Positions 1-10,340 of a stretch of DNA of 64,000 bases are shown here, in pieces. Position 1 is the first letter of the stretch. Each line of letters begins with the position of its first letter. Under the pieces are notes generated by a model, which was given only the letters and a program-made list of their open reading frames with translations, had not been told where the DNA came from and did not search any database. This DNA comes from Parapristionchus giblindavisi (lineage: Eukaryota; Nematoda; Chromadorea; Rhabditida; Diplogasteridae): assembly GCA_943737045.1 (NCBI GenBank), contig CALSFV010000224.1, positions 558,001 to 622,000 of the forward strand, in the 5' to 3' direction. Both the position numbers and the translations under genes were made by a program.

Positions 1-2715
1 CAGTTCGCATCTGAAGTGAATCGTCTGTATCAGAAAGGAAATCTGAAGGATGTTAAGGAAGATCAAATGAAGATCACGATATTCCTGGCTGGATTGGATT
101 TGCCTCTACAGAAGACGATACGTATTCAACTATTCAATGCCGTCAGCCAGAAGCCTGATATCACATACAAGGAGCTTCTAGAAAGATATTCGTCGTTGAG
201 AGCACTTGAACGTGAAGTATCAGCAGTTCAGACGAATGCAGCCAATATGGTGAGAGTACCTGAAGATGACAATGAAAAGAATCGTAAGAAGCCAAAGACC
301 GAGAGATCAAAGACCAATGTGAAATGTACACATTGTGGCAAGAATGGTCATACTGATGAGAGATGCTGGTTGAAGCATCCAGAAATGAGACCGAAGAAGA
401 ACTTCCGGAACAATTTAGTACAAGTTAAGGATTGCAATCTGATTGAAGGCAATCGCGTGTATGTGAATGTATCCATGGATGGAACACAGATGGAGTGTCA
501 ACTTGACACAGGATCTGATCTGACGCTCATCTCGGAGGTTGACTGGAAGGAGATGAAGAACCCTAAGTTGGTTCCTGCTCCATGTACCGTATCATGTGCA
601 AATGGACAAGGTATGAAGATCCTCGGCAAGTTCCGCAGTAGAATGGAATACTGTGGTACAGAATGTGACGCATGGATCCACGTCACCCCAAGACCGATTC
701 GACTAGTCGGCAATGATGTATTCTTCAAGCTAGACTTGAAGCGAGCATTCTCAGATGAGAATGATGAAACGGTGATTGCACACATCAAGTCAGGAGACTA
801 CACAACCTGGGTAAAGAATGTCTTCCCAGAAGTTTGTGAGCCTGGACTGGGGAAGTACAACAAGTCTGCAGCTAAGTTGTATCTGAAGCCGGGCGTAAAG
901 CCGGTATTCCGTAACAAGCGGCCAGTGGCGTATGCCAGCCAGCAGGTGTGTGAGAAAGAAATCGATCGATTATGTGATATGGGAGTGATTTCCAAGGTGG
1001 AACACTCGGAGTGGGCGGCTCCGTTCTTGCTAGTCGCAAAGAAGAATGGTGCAAAGAGATTGTGTGCTGATTTCAAGACAGGTCTGAATGACTGTCTGGA
1101 GGATTGTACTCATCCGCTCAAGCTGCCGGAAGACATATTCGCCTCATTGAATGGTGGAACAGTTTTCTCCATGATCGATTTCTCGGATGCGTATCTCCAA
1201 GTTGAAGTCGACGAGGAAGCTAAGAAGCTGCTCGTGATCAATACGCATCATGGACTGTATCAGTACCACAGATTACCGTTCGGTGTTAAGCCTGCTCCAG
1301 GTATATTCCAGTCGATAATGGACCAGATGTTGACAGGAATGAGCAGGACAGTGGCATACTTGGATGATGTCATTGTAAGTGGAAGGACGAAGGAAGAGCA
1401 CGACGAGAACCTGATGAGAGTTCTCGAGAAGATTCGCGAGTCTGGATTCAGAATCCGACCAGAGAAATGTGCATTCGGACAGAATGAAGTCCACTTCCTT
1501 AGATTCATCGTGAATGAATCTGGACGTCTCCCTGATCCAAAGAAGGTGCATGTACTCAAGAAGATGCAAGTACCCAAGGATGAAACTCAACCGAGATCGT
1601 TTCTCGTTGGAGTTAACTATGAAACTTTCGATCAGAATATCGAGAGCCAAGTAAGATGTTATGAAGGTTGTGAAAGTGTTGCCAAGAATCCTTCGAAAGC
1701 TGAACCAATCAAGTGGCCAGAGTCGAGTCGACCAATGGAGCGAGTCCATATGGATTTCGCCGGTCCAATGAATGGTCGATACTACTTGATCATTGTGGAT
1801 GTTCATAGTACATGGCCAGAGGTCGTGACGATGGAGAGGATTACGGCTGATGCAACCGTCAAAGCATTGAGAGACTTCGTATCAAGATACGGTAGTCCGG
1901 AGACCATAGTGTCTGATAAAGGAACTCAGTTCAAATCTGAGAAGATGAGAGCATTCTGTATGGAGTATGGAATCAACCACATGTTCTCGCCGCCATATCA
2001 TCAACAGAGCAATGGACAGGCTGAACGCTTCGAGGATACGTTCAAGCGGTCACTGTTGAAGATGAGAGGAGAAGGTCCTGAGGATGAGAATGTGCAGAAG
2101 TTCTTGATGATGTACAGATGCACTCCTAACAATCAACTGAAGATGTGTACTCCAGTTGAGATCTTCCTCGGAAGGAAGATGCGATGTTGTCTCACTCTCA
2201 TGTCTCCCAGGGAGGGAGAGGAGAGAGTAGTGAATGATAAGGTGACACAAGAGTTCGCCGAAGGAGACACTGTATACTATCGTGATCGGGATGGTCCGAA
2301 TCACGAGAAGTGGTCTGAAGCAGTAGTGCTCAGAAAGAAAGGAAATGTGATGTATGAAGTCCAGAGATTGGATGGTAGTTTGGTAACTGCCCATACGAAT
2401 CAATTGAAGAAAAGATGGACTGAGGATTGTGATCCTCTGAGTGTATTACTGGAGAGCTTCAATGTTCCCGCCGACAACGTCGTCGAATGCAACGTCCAGA
2501 TCGAGCCCGCCAAGTGCAACGTCTCGCCGTCTACTGCCGATTCCGTCGTCATTGATGTTGATGTTGATGCTGTCGTCGTGCCCACAAATAACGTGGTGAA
2601 CAACAAGAAGTCTAAACCTGAGCTTACCGTAACCGGTTCTACAAGGCCAGCCCGTAATAGACAACCACCCTCTCGTTTGAATATCTCATCCACTAGAGGT
2701 CAAACCTACCATTGA
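1..2715 (+). CDS. Ty3/gypsy-type Gag-Pol polyprotein, 5' end outside window, internally deleted
   Basis: The frame is open from base 1, so the true start lies upstream. In order it shows: a Gag-like helical region; a CCHC zinc knuckle (CTHCGKNGHTDERC, about 324-365); a retropepsin motif DTGSD (about 504-518); reverse transcriptase with the YLDDV active site (about 1357-1371); and an integrase core with HMDFAGP, SDKGTQF and NGQAERF, where the second Asp and the Glu are exactly 35 residues apart (D,D-35-E). The C-terminal tail is basic and Pro/Arg-rich. After the RT motif LPDPKKVHVLKKM the frame jumps, at about 1575-1625, to the integrase Cys pair. The RT connection, RNase H and the integrase His pair are missing without loss of frame. 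Family membership is established by motif order. The element is probably a non-autonomous or decayed copy; a domesticated or intron-bearing gene is less likely because the 3' LTR follows directly. Confidence 0.92.
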   Translation, partial: QFASEVNRLYQKGNLKDVKEDQMKITIFLAGLDLPLQKTIRIQLFNAVSQKPDITYKELLERYSSLRALEREVSAVQTNAANMVRVPEDDNEKNRKKPKTERSKTNVKCTHCGKNGHTDERCWLKHPEMRPKKNFRNNLVQVKDCNLIEGNRVYVNVSMDGTQMECQLDTGSDLTLISEVDWKEMKNPKLVPAPCTVSCANGQGMKILGKFRSRMEYCGTECDAWIHVTPRPIRLVGNDVFFKLDLKRAFSDENDETVIAHIKSGDYTTWVKNVFPEVCEPGLGKYNKSAAKLYLKPGVKPVFRNKRPVAYASQQVCEKEIDRLCDMGVISKVEHSEWAAPFLLVAKKNGAKRLCADFKTGLNDCLEDCTHPLKLPEDIFASLNGGTVFSMIDFSDAYLQVEVDEEAKKLLVINTHHGLYQYHRLPFGVKPAPGIFQSIMDQMLTGMSRTVAYLDDVIVSGRTKEEHDENLMRVLEKIRESGFRIRPEKCAFGQNEVHFLRFIVNESGRLPDPKKVHVLKKMQVPKDETQPRSFLVGVNYETFDQNIESQVRCYEGCESVAKNPSKAEPIKWPESSRPMERVHMDFAGPMNGRYYLIIVDVHSTWPEVVTMERITADATVKALRDFVSRYGSPETIVSDKGTQFKSEKMRAFCMEYGINHMFSPPYHQQSNGQAERFEDTFKRSLLKMRGEGPEDENVQKFLMMYRCTPNNQLKMCTPVEIFLGRKMRCCLTLMSPREGEERVVNDKVTQEFAEGDTVYYRDRDGPNHEKWSEAVVLRKKGNVMYEVQRLDGSLVTAHTNQLKKRWTEDCDPLSVLLESFNVPADNVVECNVQIEPAKCNVSPSTADSVVIDVDVDAVVVPTNNVVNNKKSKPELTVTGSTRPARNRQPPSRLNISSTRGQTYH

Positions 2716-2858
2716 TTCGTATCGCCATGATTATTGATTCCTTATTATTGATCGTAATTCCTATTGTCATTACATCACATTATTTATCCTGTACTATATG
2801 ATTATGTACATATTTATTGTTTGTCAGATATGCCCTAGTTCATATCTTGGTGCGGAGG

Positions 2859-3093
2859 TGCCATGTCTGCTCTAAAGTCTATTAGCATAATCAGACTGCA
2901 CCATAGCTTATACATTTGCGTATGACCCATTTCCCTATTCTATGTCAATGACACGTCACCCTAGTTGACGTGCTGTCTATATTGGTCATTCCTTCATTCT
3001 TATCTAGTTCGTTCCTTTGTACCGGTGGTACTGTTTCTCTCTCTCAATAAAGCCTCTACATTATTACTACTTGTTGTGCCTAAGGACATAACA
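2859..3093 (+). mobile_element. 3' long terminal repeat of the gypsy-type element
   Basis: The segment begins TGCC and ends AACA (TG...CA rule) just after a purine-rich tract GCGGAGG (2852-2858) that could serve as polypurine primer. It carries an AATAAA poly(A) signal at 3046-3051. It lies 144 bp downstream of the pol stop, where a 3' LTR is expected. The 5' LTR is outside the window, so the exact ends rest on the TG/CA rule and could shift by a few bases. Confidence 0.6.
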
Positions 3094-3759
3094 CAAAGCA
3101 CCTTTGTATGTATGTTAAAGTTGTCAACAAAAGTTTTAACACGATTGCTGAACTTCTATCTTTGATCTTTGTATTTTGATCTTTGATCGCTCAAACCGAA
3201 TAGACAGGATATCAAATGACTTTCCGATCATCGAGATATACTTTTGTCCTTATGTTTCTGTTTTGTAAACATTTAGAAAGCACATTTGGCATGTTCTATA
3301 GCCATACGTGGGCATGCTGGGGAAAGTCTGTTCGCAAATCAGAATCGACTGGAAGATGTAACAAGATATGGATAAGTTGCAAAAAAGCATAAATTTTTAA
3401 GTAATTTCAATTTTTTTTGCAATTTTTGCAAGGCTATGCGACACGCCCCTTGGGGAAGGCATGGCTGTGCGACAAAAAATCGTTTTCAGACGTTCACTTA
3501 TAATTAGATAATTCTCGTGTCCCTGTAGTTTTTTTTGAATAAATTCTGCATTTGTAGAACTGCTCTCCTGCCAGGGGGGGGCTCACAAAAGTGGTCGCCT
3601 TTTATTATTAGGTAGGACAGTCCAAGGGGGCGGGGCTCACAGTCCTCTCCTCGAAATTGAAGAGCACCGACGCAGTGTTCATAAAATATCCCGACCACTT
3701 TATTCTTTACACTCTGTTCCATGGTCTACATATTTTTAACGCACGGAATTGTAAAGCTA
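3094..3759. other. non-coding; fragment of a fold-back loop sequence
   Basis: No gene is seen. Bases about 3118-3205 match the central loop of the fold-back elements at 3760, 8652 and 44100 (the cacaaaagtttttacac, TTTGATCTTTG and gctcaaaccgaatag segments). The LTR is thus flanked by a detached piece of that family. The rest is AT-rich with short homopolymers. Confidence 0.5.
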
Positions 3760-5195
3760 CAGTATCGTCCAAAAGTAATGGGACACTTTTTCACTTTCTT
3801 ATAACTTTTGAACCAGAAAAGCAATCAAGCTGATCTTTTGAGTCAATATAGAGAATTTATCAAGGAATATTACCATGATGTGTTGGTATAATTAACTTAG
3901 TTAATTTTTGCGTAGTGATGAAGCTACCGAAGTACCTTTTTTTGAAAATTCCCATTTCTTTAGTGAAAAGCCCTGTTCTTCGGGAACACTGTGAGAGTGG
4001 AGACCCCCACTAGGGCTGTACAGTCAAACAATCCGGAAAGGCTCCGACTCCGATTTCAAGCTGTGGCAGGGTTGCAACTTTGACCTAAAAAAAATATAAC
4101 TCGGCTTCTAAATGTGAATACGACCCGTTCTAAGCTCCAAAATGATGTTAGTGGCGAGTAATGTTTTCCTCCAGATTATGGTAGTCATAGCTCGTCATTT
4201 GCCCTCAGGGCATGAAAATCAATTTTTTCGAAAGGACTGATTTTGTGACCCTACCGTTCAGAGGGCTTGTCTTCTAAAATTATGGTTCCTCCGCAGGCAG
4301 CTTTGCAATGTATAAAATAAGTATTTCCCTTATTTTGATAAAGTTCCGATTCCTTTCAGACCCGCAGCAAACGTTATGCTGAGGTCTACTCGATGCGCGC
4401 TCTTGCGCTTTCTCTCTTACTGCTCTCGCCCCTGGGCCTCTATTGATGAAATCTCTTAGTTTCAAAGTACCAATGCATGTTAGAGATGTTCACAAAAGAT
4501 TTTACACTATTGCTAAACTTTGATCTTTGATCTTTGTATTTTGATCTTTACTCGCTACAACCGAGTGGACCTCAGCATAACGTTTGCTGCGGGTCTGAAA
4601 GGAATCGGAACTAAATCAAAATAAGGGAAATTAATATATGATATATTGCAAAGCTGCTTGCGCAGGAACCATAATTTTAGAACACCCGCCCTCTGAATGG
4701 TAGGGTCTCAAAATCGGTCCTCCCCAAAAAAAATTATTTTATGCCCTGAGGGCAAATGACGAGCTACGACTACCATAATCTGGGGATTAACATTACTCGC
4801 CACTAGCATCATTTCAGCACTTAGAACGGGATGTTAGCACATCTAGAAGCTGAGTTATAAATTTTGGGTGTCAAAGTTGCGACCCAGCTACAACTTGAAA
4901 TCGGAGTCGGAGCCATTCCGGATTGTTTGACTGTACAGCCCTAGTGGGGTTCTCCACTCTCACAGTGTTCCCGAAGAACAGGGCTTTTCACTAAAGAAAT
5001 GGGAATTTTCAAAAAAAGTGCACTTCGGTTGCGTCATCACTACGCAAAAATTAACTAAGTTAATTACACCAACACATCATGTTAATATTCCTTGATAAAT
5101 TCTCTACATTGACTCAAAAGATCAGCTTGATTACTTTCCTGGTTCAAAAGTTATAAAAAAATGAAAAAGTGTCCCATTACTTTTGGACGATACTG
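3760..5195. mobile_element. Fold-back (palindromic) Tc1/mariner-like MITE, copy 1
   Basis: A 1436-bp element begins CAGTATCGTCCAAAAGTAAT and ends with its reverse complement, flanked by TA on both sides (3758-3759 and 5196-5197). Two arms of about 630 bp are near-perfect inverted repeats. They surround a central segment of about 170 bp (4394-4560) that has an orientation and contains TTTGATCTTTGATCTTTG. No transposase frame is seen. TA duplication and a CAGT terminus are typical of the Tc1/mariner superfamily, so mobilisation in trans is inferred. Other copies are at 8652 and 44100. Confidence 0.85.
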
Positions 5196-5197
5196 TA

Positions 5198-6640
5198 TGA
5201 CGAAAAAAGCAAAACTTGATAACCTTTTGCACGGTAGACTCAGCATATTTCGAAACTACTTTTGGTATCCCTCACAACCCGTACATGACGATATGGGTCG
5301 ATTTCAGAATCTCCTCCGTATAGTTTGGTGCTTTGCTTATCAGGGAGTCAAGTTTAATTAATGATCTACAATTTAGAAGTAAATGATTCATGTAAATGCG
5401 ATATGATAATAAATAGATGTAGATAAGAATCACGATGTAAGATATTCATAAATTTCGAAATAAATACATAAATTTCCTACAAATTGATTAGCTTTTTTGA
5501 AAGATAGGGGTATTTAAACAGCCATCATATCAGTAACAGCAATACGTGGGGATTCTGTCTTGGTACTTAGTTAGTTAGTACTGAGCCTTGTCAGTTGCTA
5601 ATTTCTCTCATTCGGGAAGGGCTGGGGCTGATTATCGTGTACGTTCTGGATAATGGCTCGATCTTTGAAGCTCTGCCCATTGAGGAAGTGATGGGGCGCC
5701 TACAAAAGGTGACAATGCAAGGGGGGCAAGATCGGGTGAGTACTTGGGGAATACAATCCTGTCATAACCCTTGGTCGCTCTTATGGTATGGGGTCGAGCG
5801 TTATCATGTTGGAATTAGATCTGATCCTCCTTCTCACGTGATTGTTCGAGGTGGAGTCTTAGCTTCCCCAGCTGTAGATTATAGACATGTAATAACAGTG
5901 GTATCGGGGTACGGATCAGCTACTAGATATTGGAACAATCGATCGAGGACCGGCTCCACAGAGCGACCGGGTTGGTCTTCATCTGTTTATCTATGGAAAA
6001 GCCCTGTTTTGCGAATTTGACAACCCACTTTCTCATCGCTGTTATATGTATATGAGGTATGTGAGAGGTACACCTCTGATACGCGATGTTGGATGTCGAG
6101 GAGTTTGAAGACAGAGAGGAAGAGGAACATAATCATGATGCGAGTGTGAATTCTCTCGAAAACAAAATTGTGCGAAATTCTCGTTAGGAGGACAAGTGGG
6201 AACTGAATCGAAAACAACTGCAGGATACTTGAGCCCCCCCCCCCTCTCTAGTGCAAACAGGATGGAGGCTGGCAATAACAGCAGTGCAAGAACGAGGCGA
6301 CTGAAGTTGAGACAAAAAAACGAGCGTTACTTATGTCACCTAATACTATCTGGTGTGACCTAGCGTACCACCCTTTGACCTTTTTGAATTCCCATGTTCA
6401 CAGTGTAGTGAAACGTGTGATGTTGGTCATCTTTAGTATCGATCTATCAAGGTGTCCGGAAAGTCTTTGCACTATTTTCTGCACTTACTTTGAACCCCTC
6501 TAACTCGGACGAGAGCGAGCGCTATGCCTTGTGACATTTTACCTACATGGGGGACCTATTCATCACCAAATGTGATAAGTTTCGTTTGCCAACTCTCTTT
6601 CCTTGACTACATTTTATTTTTTTTAGCTATGTCACAGTTG
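5198..6640. other. no recognisable gene; decayed repeats, TATA-bearing segment
   Basis: Bases 5275-5440 resemble the flank 3' of the TRIM genes (compare 17480-17540 and 17755-17860), including gatatgataataaatag. Bases 5460-5610 resemble 7840-8030, including a TATA-like element (gtatttaaac near 5507; ggtatataaacgccc near 7893) followed by a shared tract ending gtactgagcctt. This could be a duplicated promoter or LTR remnant. A 141-codon open frame at 5595-6020 has no family resemblance I recognise and is left uncalled. A C-run lies at about 6233-6244. Confidence 0.4.
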
Positions 6641-7200
6641 CCGAGTGTTTGACATATCCTTCTTCATTTGTACCGTACGGGGCGGACTGCATTAGCCGAA
6701 TAAGAGTTAGAGATACATGGAGCAGGCAACTGGTCCTCGTTCGGTCTTCACTTGTCCCAGAGTGTATTAAGTATTTCCCCATGTCATCTCCACCCTGCTT
6801 CCCAGAAACCGAGTCGACATCTCCACTTCAAATCTCGGCCGTTCTCCATCCACTGGTTGGGTGATGTATGTTGTCTGCCAAGATGATAAGTGGGTGTCGT
6901 ACAACAACCCCGGTATAATCATGGTATGGCTGCCCGCTTTGAAGGATGCTAAAACCGTCCCGAGACGCTAACCGAATGGAAGAAATGAGTCGCTCTTTTT
7001 CTTCTTCTACTCTCTTGGTGGGGTGCATCTCGAACTATTACCTGAGGGGTAGAATGTTAACATCAATGTCTTCTACGAGCCACCGGAGGAGATGGATTGC
7101 CGAGTCCTTCTCAGACACTTTATGTGATTAAAAGTATTGTTTTTAATGAGCAACGACCGGACATATCACACTAACAAGACGCAGAAAAACCTTATGCACT
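6641..7200. other. no supported gene
   Basis: Short open frames exist on both strands (66-71 codons) but none shows a motif or plausible exon phasing. Base composition is slightly more GC-rich than the surroundings. I see no inverted repeat in this stretch. Confidence 0.3.
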
Positions 7201-7297
7201 GTTACATTTGCGTTACGTGCCTACGCCGTAACCCCCTCCGCCGCGTCGGAGAGGTGACGGAGGGGGTTACGGCGTAGGCACGTAACGCAAATGTAAC
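7201..7297. repeat. perfect palindromic hairpin repeat
   Basis: A left arm of 40 bases (7201-7240, starting gttacatttgcgttacgtgc) is matched base for base by the reverse complement at 7258-7297. The spacer is 17 bp and itself holds a ctccg...cggag fold. GC-rich arm cores sit in AT-rich DNA. It is likely a small palindromic MITE. Confidence 0.85.
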
Positions 7298-7373
7298 AAT
7301 GCATTAGGAATTTAGATATCGACTGACTTCCCCATACACCTGGAAGTATGGTGTTCTGCAGTTGCTTACGAGA

Positions 7374-7447
7374 TTACATTTTTCAAAACGTGCGCACGCC
7401 GTAACGGCGGAGGGGGTTATGGCGTGCGCCCGTTTTGAAAATGTAAC
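7374..7447. repeat. second hairpin repeat related to 7201-7297
   Basis: The arms run from ttacatttttcaaaacgtgc to its near complement ending gttttgaaaatgtaac. The core contains cacgccgtaac and ggcggagggggtta, shared with the hairpin 80 bp upstream. One or two mismatches separate the arms. Confidence 0.7.
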
Positions 7448-8188
7448 ACCACCTAATACTCTTTATCAAGATTAACAAAGTAGTGTTTCACTGAATGCCA
7501 AGTGATATAAAATGTGATCTTCTTTCTTTAATTATTCTTCTTTCATCTCCTTATGATCCGCTATTGATGGGAAATTGCCGAAAATTGTCAAAAGTGCCGT
7601 ATTTGCCGAAAATACTTGTTTTCGGCAATTTCCGGAATTACCGAAAATATACCTTGCAGCACAGCCCTGGTATTATTGTATCAATAAATAGATGCAGAGA
7701 AGATTCACGATGTAGATGCGATCTATATAAGCTCTCTCCTAGTCAGAAAGATCAAAGATCAAGGATCTTTAACAATTTGTTCTGATGTGCTTGATCCTGT
7801 CGTTGTATGACTTATATCGAGCCCCTAGCTACCCCCTCAATTTCGAAATAACCATGATTTCTTTCCAATAGATTAGCCATTTAGAAAGATTGGGGTATAT
7901 AAACGCCCAACAAACGAGTCATGATCTCTCTTTCTTATCATTCTTTTATCAATAACAACAATACATTGAGATTCCTTGGTCCCTTCGTTAGTTTGTACTG
8001 AGCCTTTCCAGTCGCTTGTTATTCATCGAGTTTTCAGGCGTTTTTTTTGTGCGTTGCTTTGCCGGATTTATCTTGATACAATAGGCTATTGTCGGATTGT
8101 TTCTCACATTTAGCAACTGTTGTTGGCGAGTTTCCTATGCTCTTCACACAGAGAAATAAGTGTAACCCACAGAACATAAGACCTTATA
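7448..8188. other. non-coding; repeat remnants and TATA-bearing segment
   Basis: Bases 7570-7660 are built of alternating gccgaaaat and ttttcggcaa units. They end in cacagccctg (7667-7676), the terminus of the hAT-like MITEs at 10919 and 13274, so this is probably a truncated copy. Bases 7690-8030 parallel 5400-5610 (see there), with a TATA-like box near 7893. No protein-coding gene is supported. Confidence 0.45.
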
Positions 8189-8291
8189 CAGTGGCGCACA
8201 CTCTACAGGCGTGTCCCCTGATGTCCCCTGGGCGATTACTCTATGAATAAATTTCGGAAAAATGTGTTCGTAGTATCAATTACTTAGTTTA

Positions 8292-8649
8292 TCTGAGTGC
8301 TGCTAAACGTCATGCAAATGAAATATGTTGCTTGACTCTGTACAGTATTTCAGGAAAATCAAATTACGCGATCTCTGTTTATTTTACAAACTATTTCTTC
8401 TAAATTTACTACCTTTCCCTTTGATTGATCTAATAAACGTGGTTTCTGTTTATTTGCTTTATGTATGATCGAAATTCGGTTGGTATTCAATATCAATTTT
8501 TTTAATATATTTTAATAATATTTTTTTAAATTTTTTTAAAAATGTAAAAATATTTTCAAAAAACCATCGCCCCACGAACTTATTTCACTATAAAACTATC
8601 CAGAGTCAATTAATATTTTTCTTTTACATGGCGTTTAGCTGCACTCAGA
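8292..8649. mobile_element. nested TA-flanked inverted-repeat element
   Basis: It begins TCTGAGTGCTGCTAAACG and ends CGTTTAGCTGCACTCAGA, with TA at 8290-8291 and 8650-8651. Inner arm matches include ttgactctg and cagagtcaa. The middle is strongly AT-rich and has no open frame. Confidence 0.65.
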
Positions 8650-8651
8650 TA

Positions 8652-10080
8652 CAGTGTAGCCTAAAAGTCATGGGACACTTTTTCATTTTTTTATAACTTT
8701 TGATCCAGAAGAGCAGTCAATCTGATCTTTTCGGTCAATGTAGAGAATTTATCAGGGAATTTTACCATGATGTGTTGGTATAATTAGATTGTTTTACTGA
8801 TGCGTAGTGATGACGCTATCGAAATACACTTTTTTTGAAAATTTACATTTCTTTAGTGAAAGGTCCTGTTCTTCTGAAACATTGTGAGAGTGGAGATCCT
8901 CACTAGGGCTGCACAGTCACACAATGCGGAATGGCTTCGATTCCGATTTCAAGCTGTAGCAGGGCCGCAACTTTGACCCCCAAAATTTATAACTCAGCTT
9001 CTAGATGTGCTAACGACCCGTTCTATGTGCTGAAATGATGCTAGTGGCCAGTAATGTTTATCCCTAGATTACGGTAGTCATAGCTCGCCATTAGCCCTCA
9101 GGGATAAAAAGCATTTTTATTGGAAGGACTGATTTTACGACCCTACCGTTCGGAGGACGGGTCTTCTAAAATTATGGATCGTGCGCAAGAAGCTTTGCAA
9201 TATATCATATATTTATTTCCCTTATTTTGGTTTAGTTCCGACTCCTTTCAGACCCGCTGCAAAAGTTATGCTGAGGTCTGCTCGGTTGTAGTGAGTGAAA
9301 AACAAAATACAAAGATCAAAGATCAAAGTTTAGCAATAGTGTAAAAACTTTTGTGAACATCTCTAACATACATTGGTACTTTGCAACTAAGAGATTTCTT
9401 CAATAGAAGCCCAGGGGCGAGCGCAGTAAGAGAGAAAGCGCAAGAGTGCGGACCGAGTAGACCTCCGCACAACGTTTGCTGCGGGTCTGAAAGGTATCGG
9501 AACTAAATCAAAATAAGGGAAATTAATATATGATATATTGCAAAGCTTCTTGCGCAGGAACCATAATTTTAGATAACCCGCCCTCTGAACGGTAGGGTCT
9601 CAAAATCGGTCCTCCGCAAAAAAAATTATTTTATGCCCTGAGGGCAAATGACGAGCTATGACTACCATATTCTGTGGATAAACATTACAGGCCACTAGCA
9701 TCATTTCAGCTCTTAGAACGGGTTGTTAGCACATCTAGAAGCTGAGTTATAAATTTTGGGCTCCAAAGTTGCGACCCTGCTACAGCTTGGAATCGGAGTC
9801 ATTCCGGATTGTGTGACTGTGCAGCCCTAGTGAGGATCTCCACTCTCACAATGTTTCAGAAGAACAGGACCTTTCACTAAAGAAATGTAAATTTTCAAAA
9901 AAGTGTATTTCGATAGCGTCGTCACTACGCATCAGTGAAACAATCTAATTATACCAAAACATCATGGTAATATTCCCTGATAAATTCTCTACATTGACCG
10001 AAAAGATCAGATTGACTGCTTTTCTGGATCAAAAGTTATAAAAAAATGAAAAAGTGTCCCATGACTTTTAGGCTACACTG
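8652..10080. mobile_element. Fold-back Tc1/mariner-like MITE, copy 2 (loop inverted)
   Basis: A 1429-bp palindrome flanked by TA (8650-8651 and 10081-10082). Termini are CAGTGTAGCCTAAAAGTCAT and its exact reverse complement. The arms match copy 1 along their length. The central segment (about 9280-9460) is the same sequence as in copies 1 and 3 but in the opposite orientation. It was inserted in the TA that formed the right-hand target duplication of the 8292-8649 element. Confidence 0.85.
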
Positions 10081-10222
10081 TAGAAGTAATCGATAATACG
10101 AACATTTTTTTCAGAAATTGATAGATAGAGAAATCGAACAGAGGACATCAGGGGGGCATGCGGGGACACGCCTGTAGGAAAGGAGAGAGTGCACTACGTC
10201 ATTGATTGCTCTTTTCCAGAGG

Positions 10223-10303
10223 CGGCAAACGTGACGTCACAACTGTAGGCGGATGCGTTTACCAGGAATCCTCCGCCTACACTTGTAACGTCATGTTTGC
10301 CGG
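10223..10303. repeat. palindromic MITE hairpin upstream of ubiquitin-like gene
   Basis: The arm ggcaaacgtgacgtcacaac...gtaggcgga is repeated inverted with few mismatches 40 bp further on. The core (gacgtca, gtaggcgga, tcctccgcctac) is shared with the hairpin element at 48234-48380, which also lies by a ubiquitin-like/RING pair. It ends 37 bp before the start codon at 10341. Confidence 0.7.
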
Positions 10304-10340
10304 CAAACGTTTTGCCAAAGTTCATGGATACCTATGCAGA

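Larger units (their letters stand above)
8189..10195. mobile_element. outer inverted-repeat element, host of two nested elements
   Basis: The left end (8189-8290: gtggcgcacactctacaggcgtgtcccc, aatttcggaaaaa, gttcgtagtatc, attactt) is matched imperfectly by the reverse complement of 10083-10195. The matching segments are separated by two younger elements (8292-8649 and 8652-10080). Divergence between the arms marks this as the oldest of the three layers. Confidence 0.6.

Noticed and set aside
5595..6020. 141-codon open frame downstream of a TATA-like box
   Set aside because: No motif, no convincing exon phasing, and the upstream part belongs to a duplicated repeat; left as uncalled DNA.
6470..6560. 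Possible transposon terminus (aaggtgtccggaaagtcttt)
   Set aside because: No matching inverted end found within several kb.
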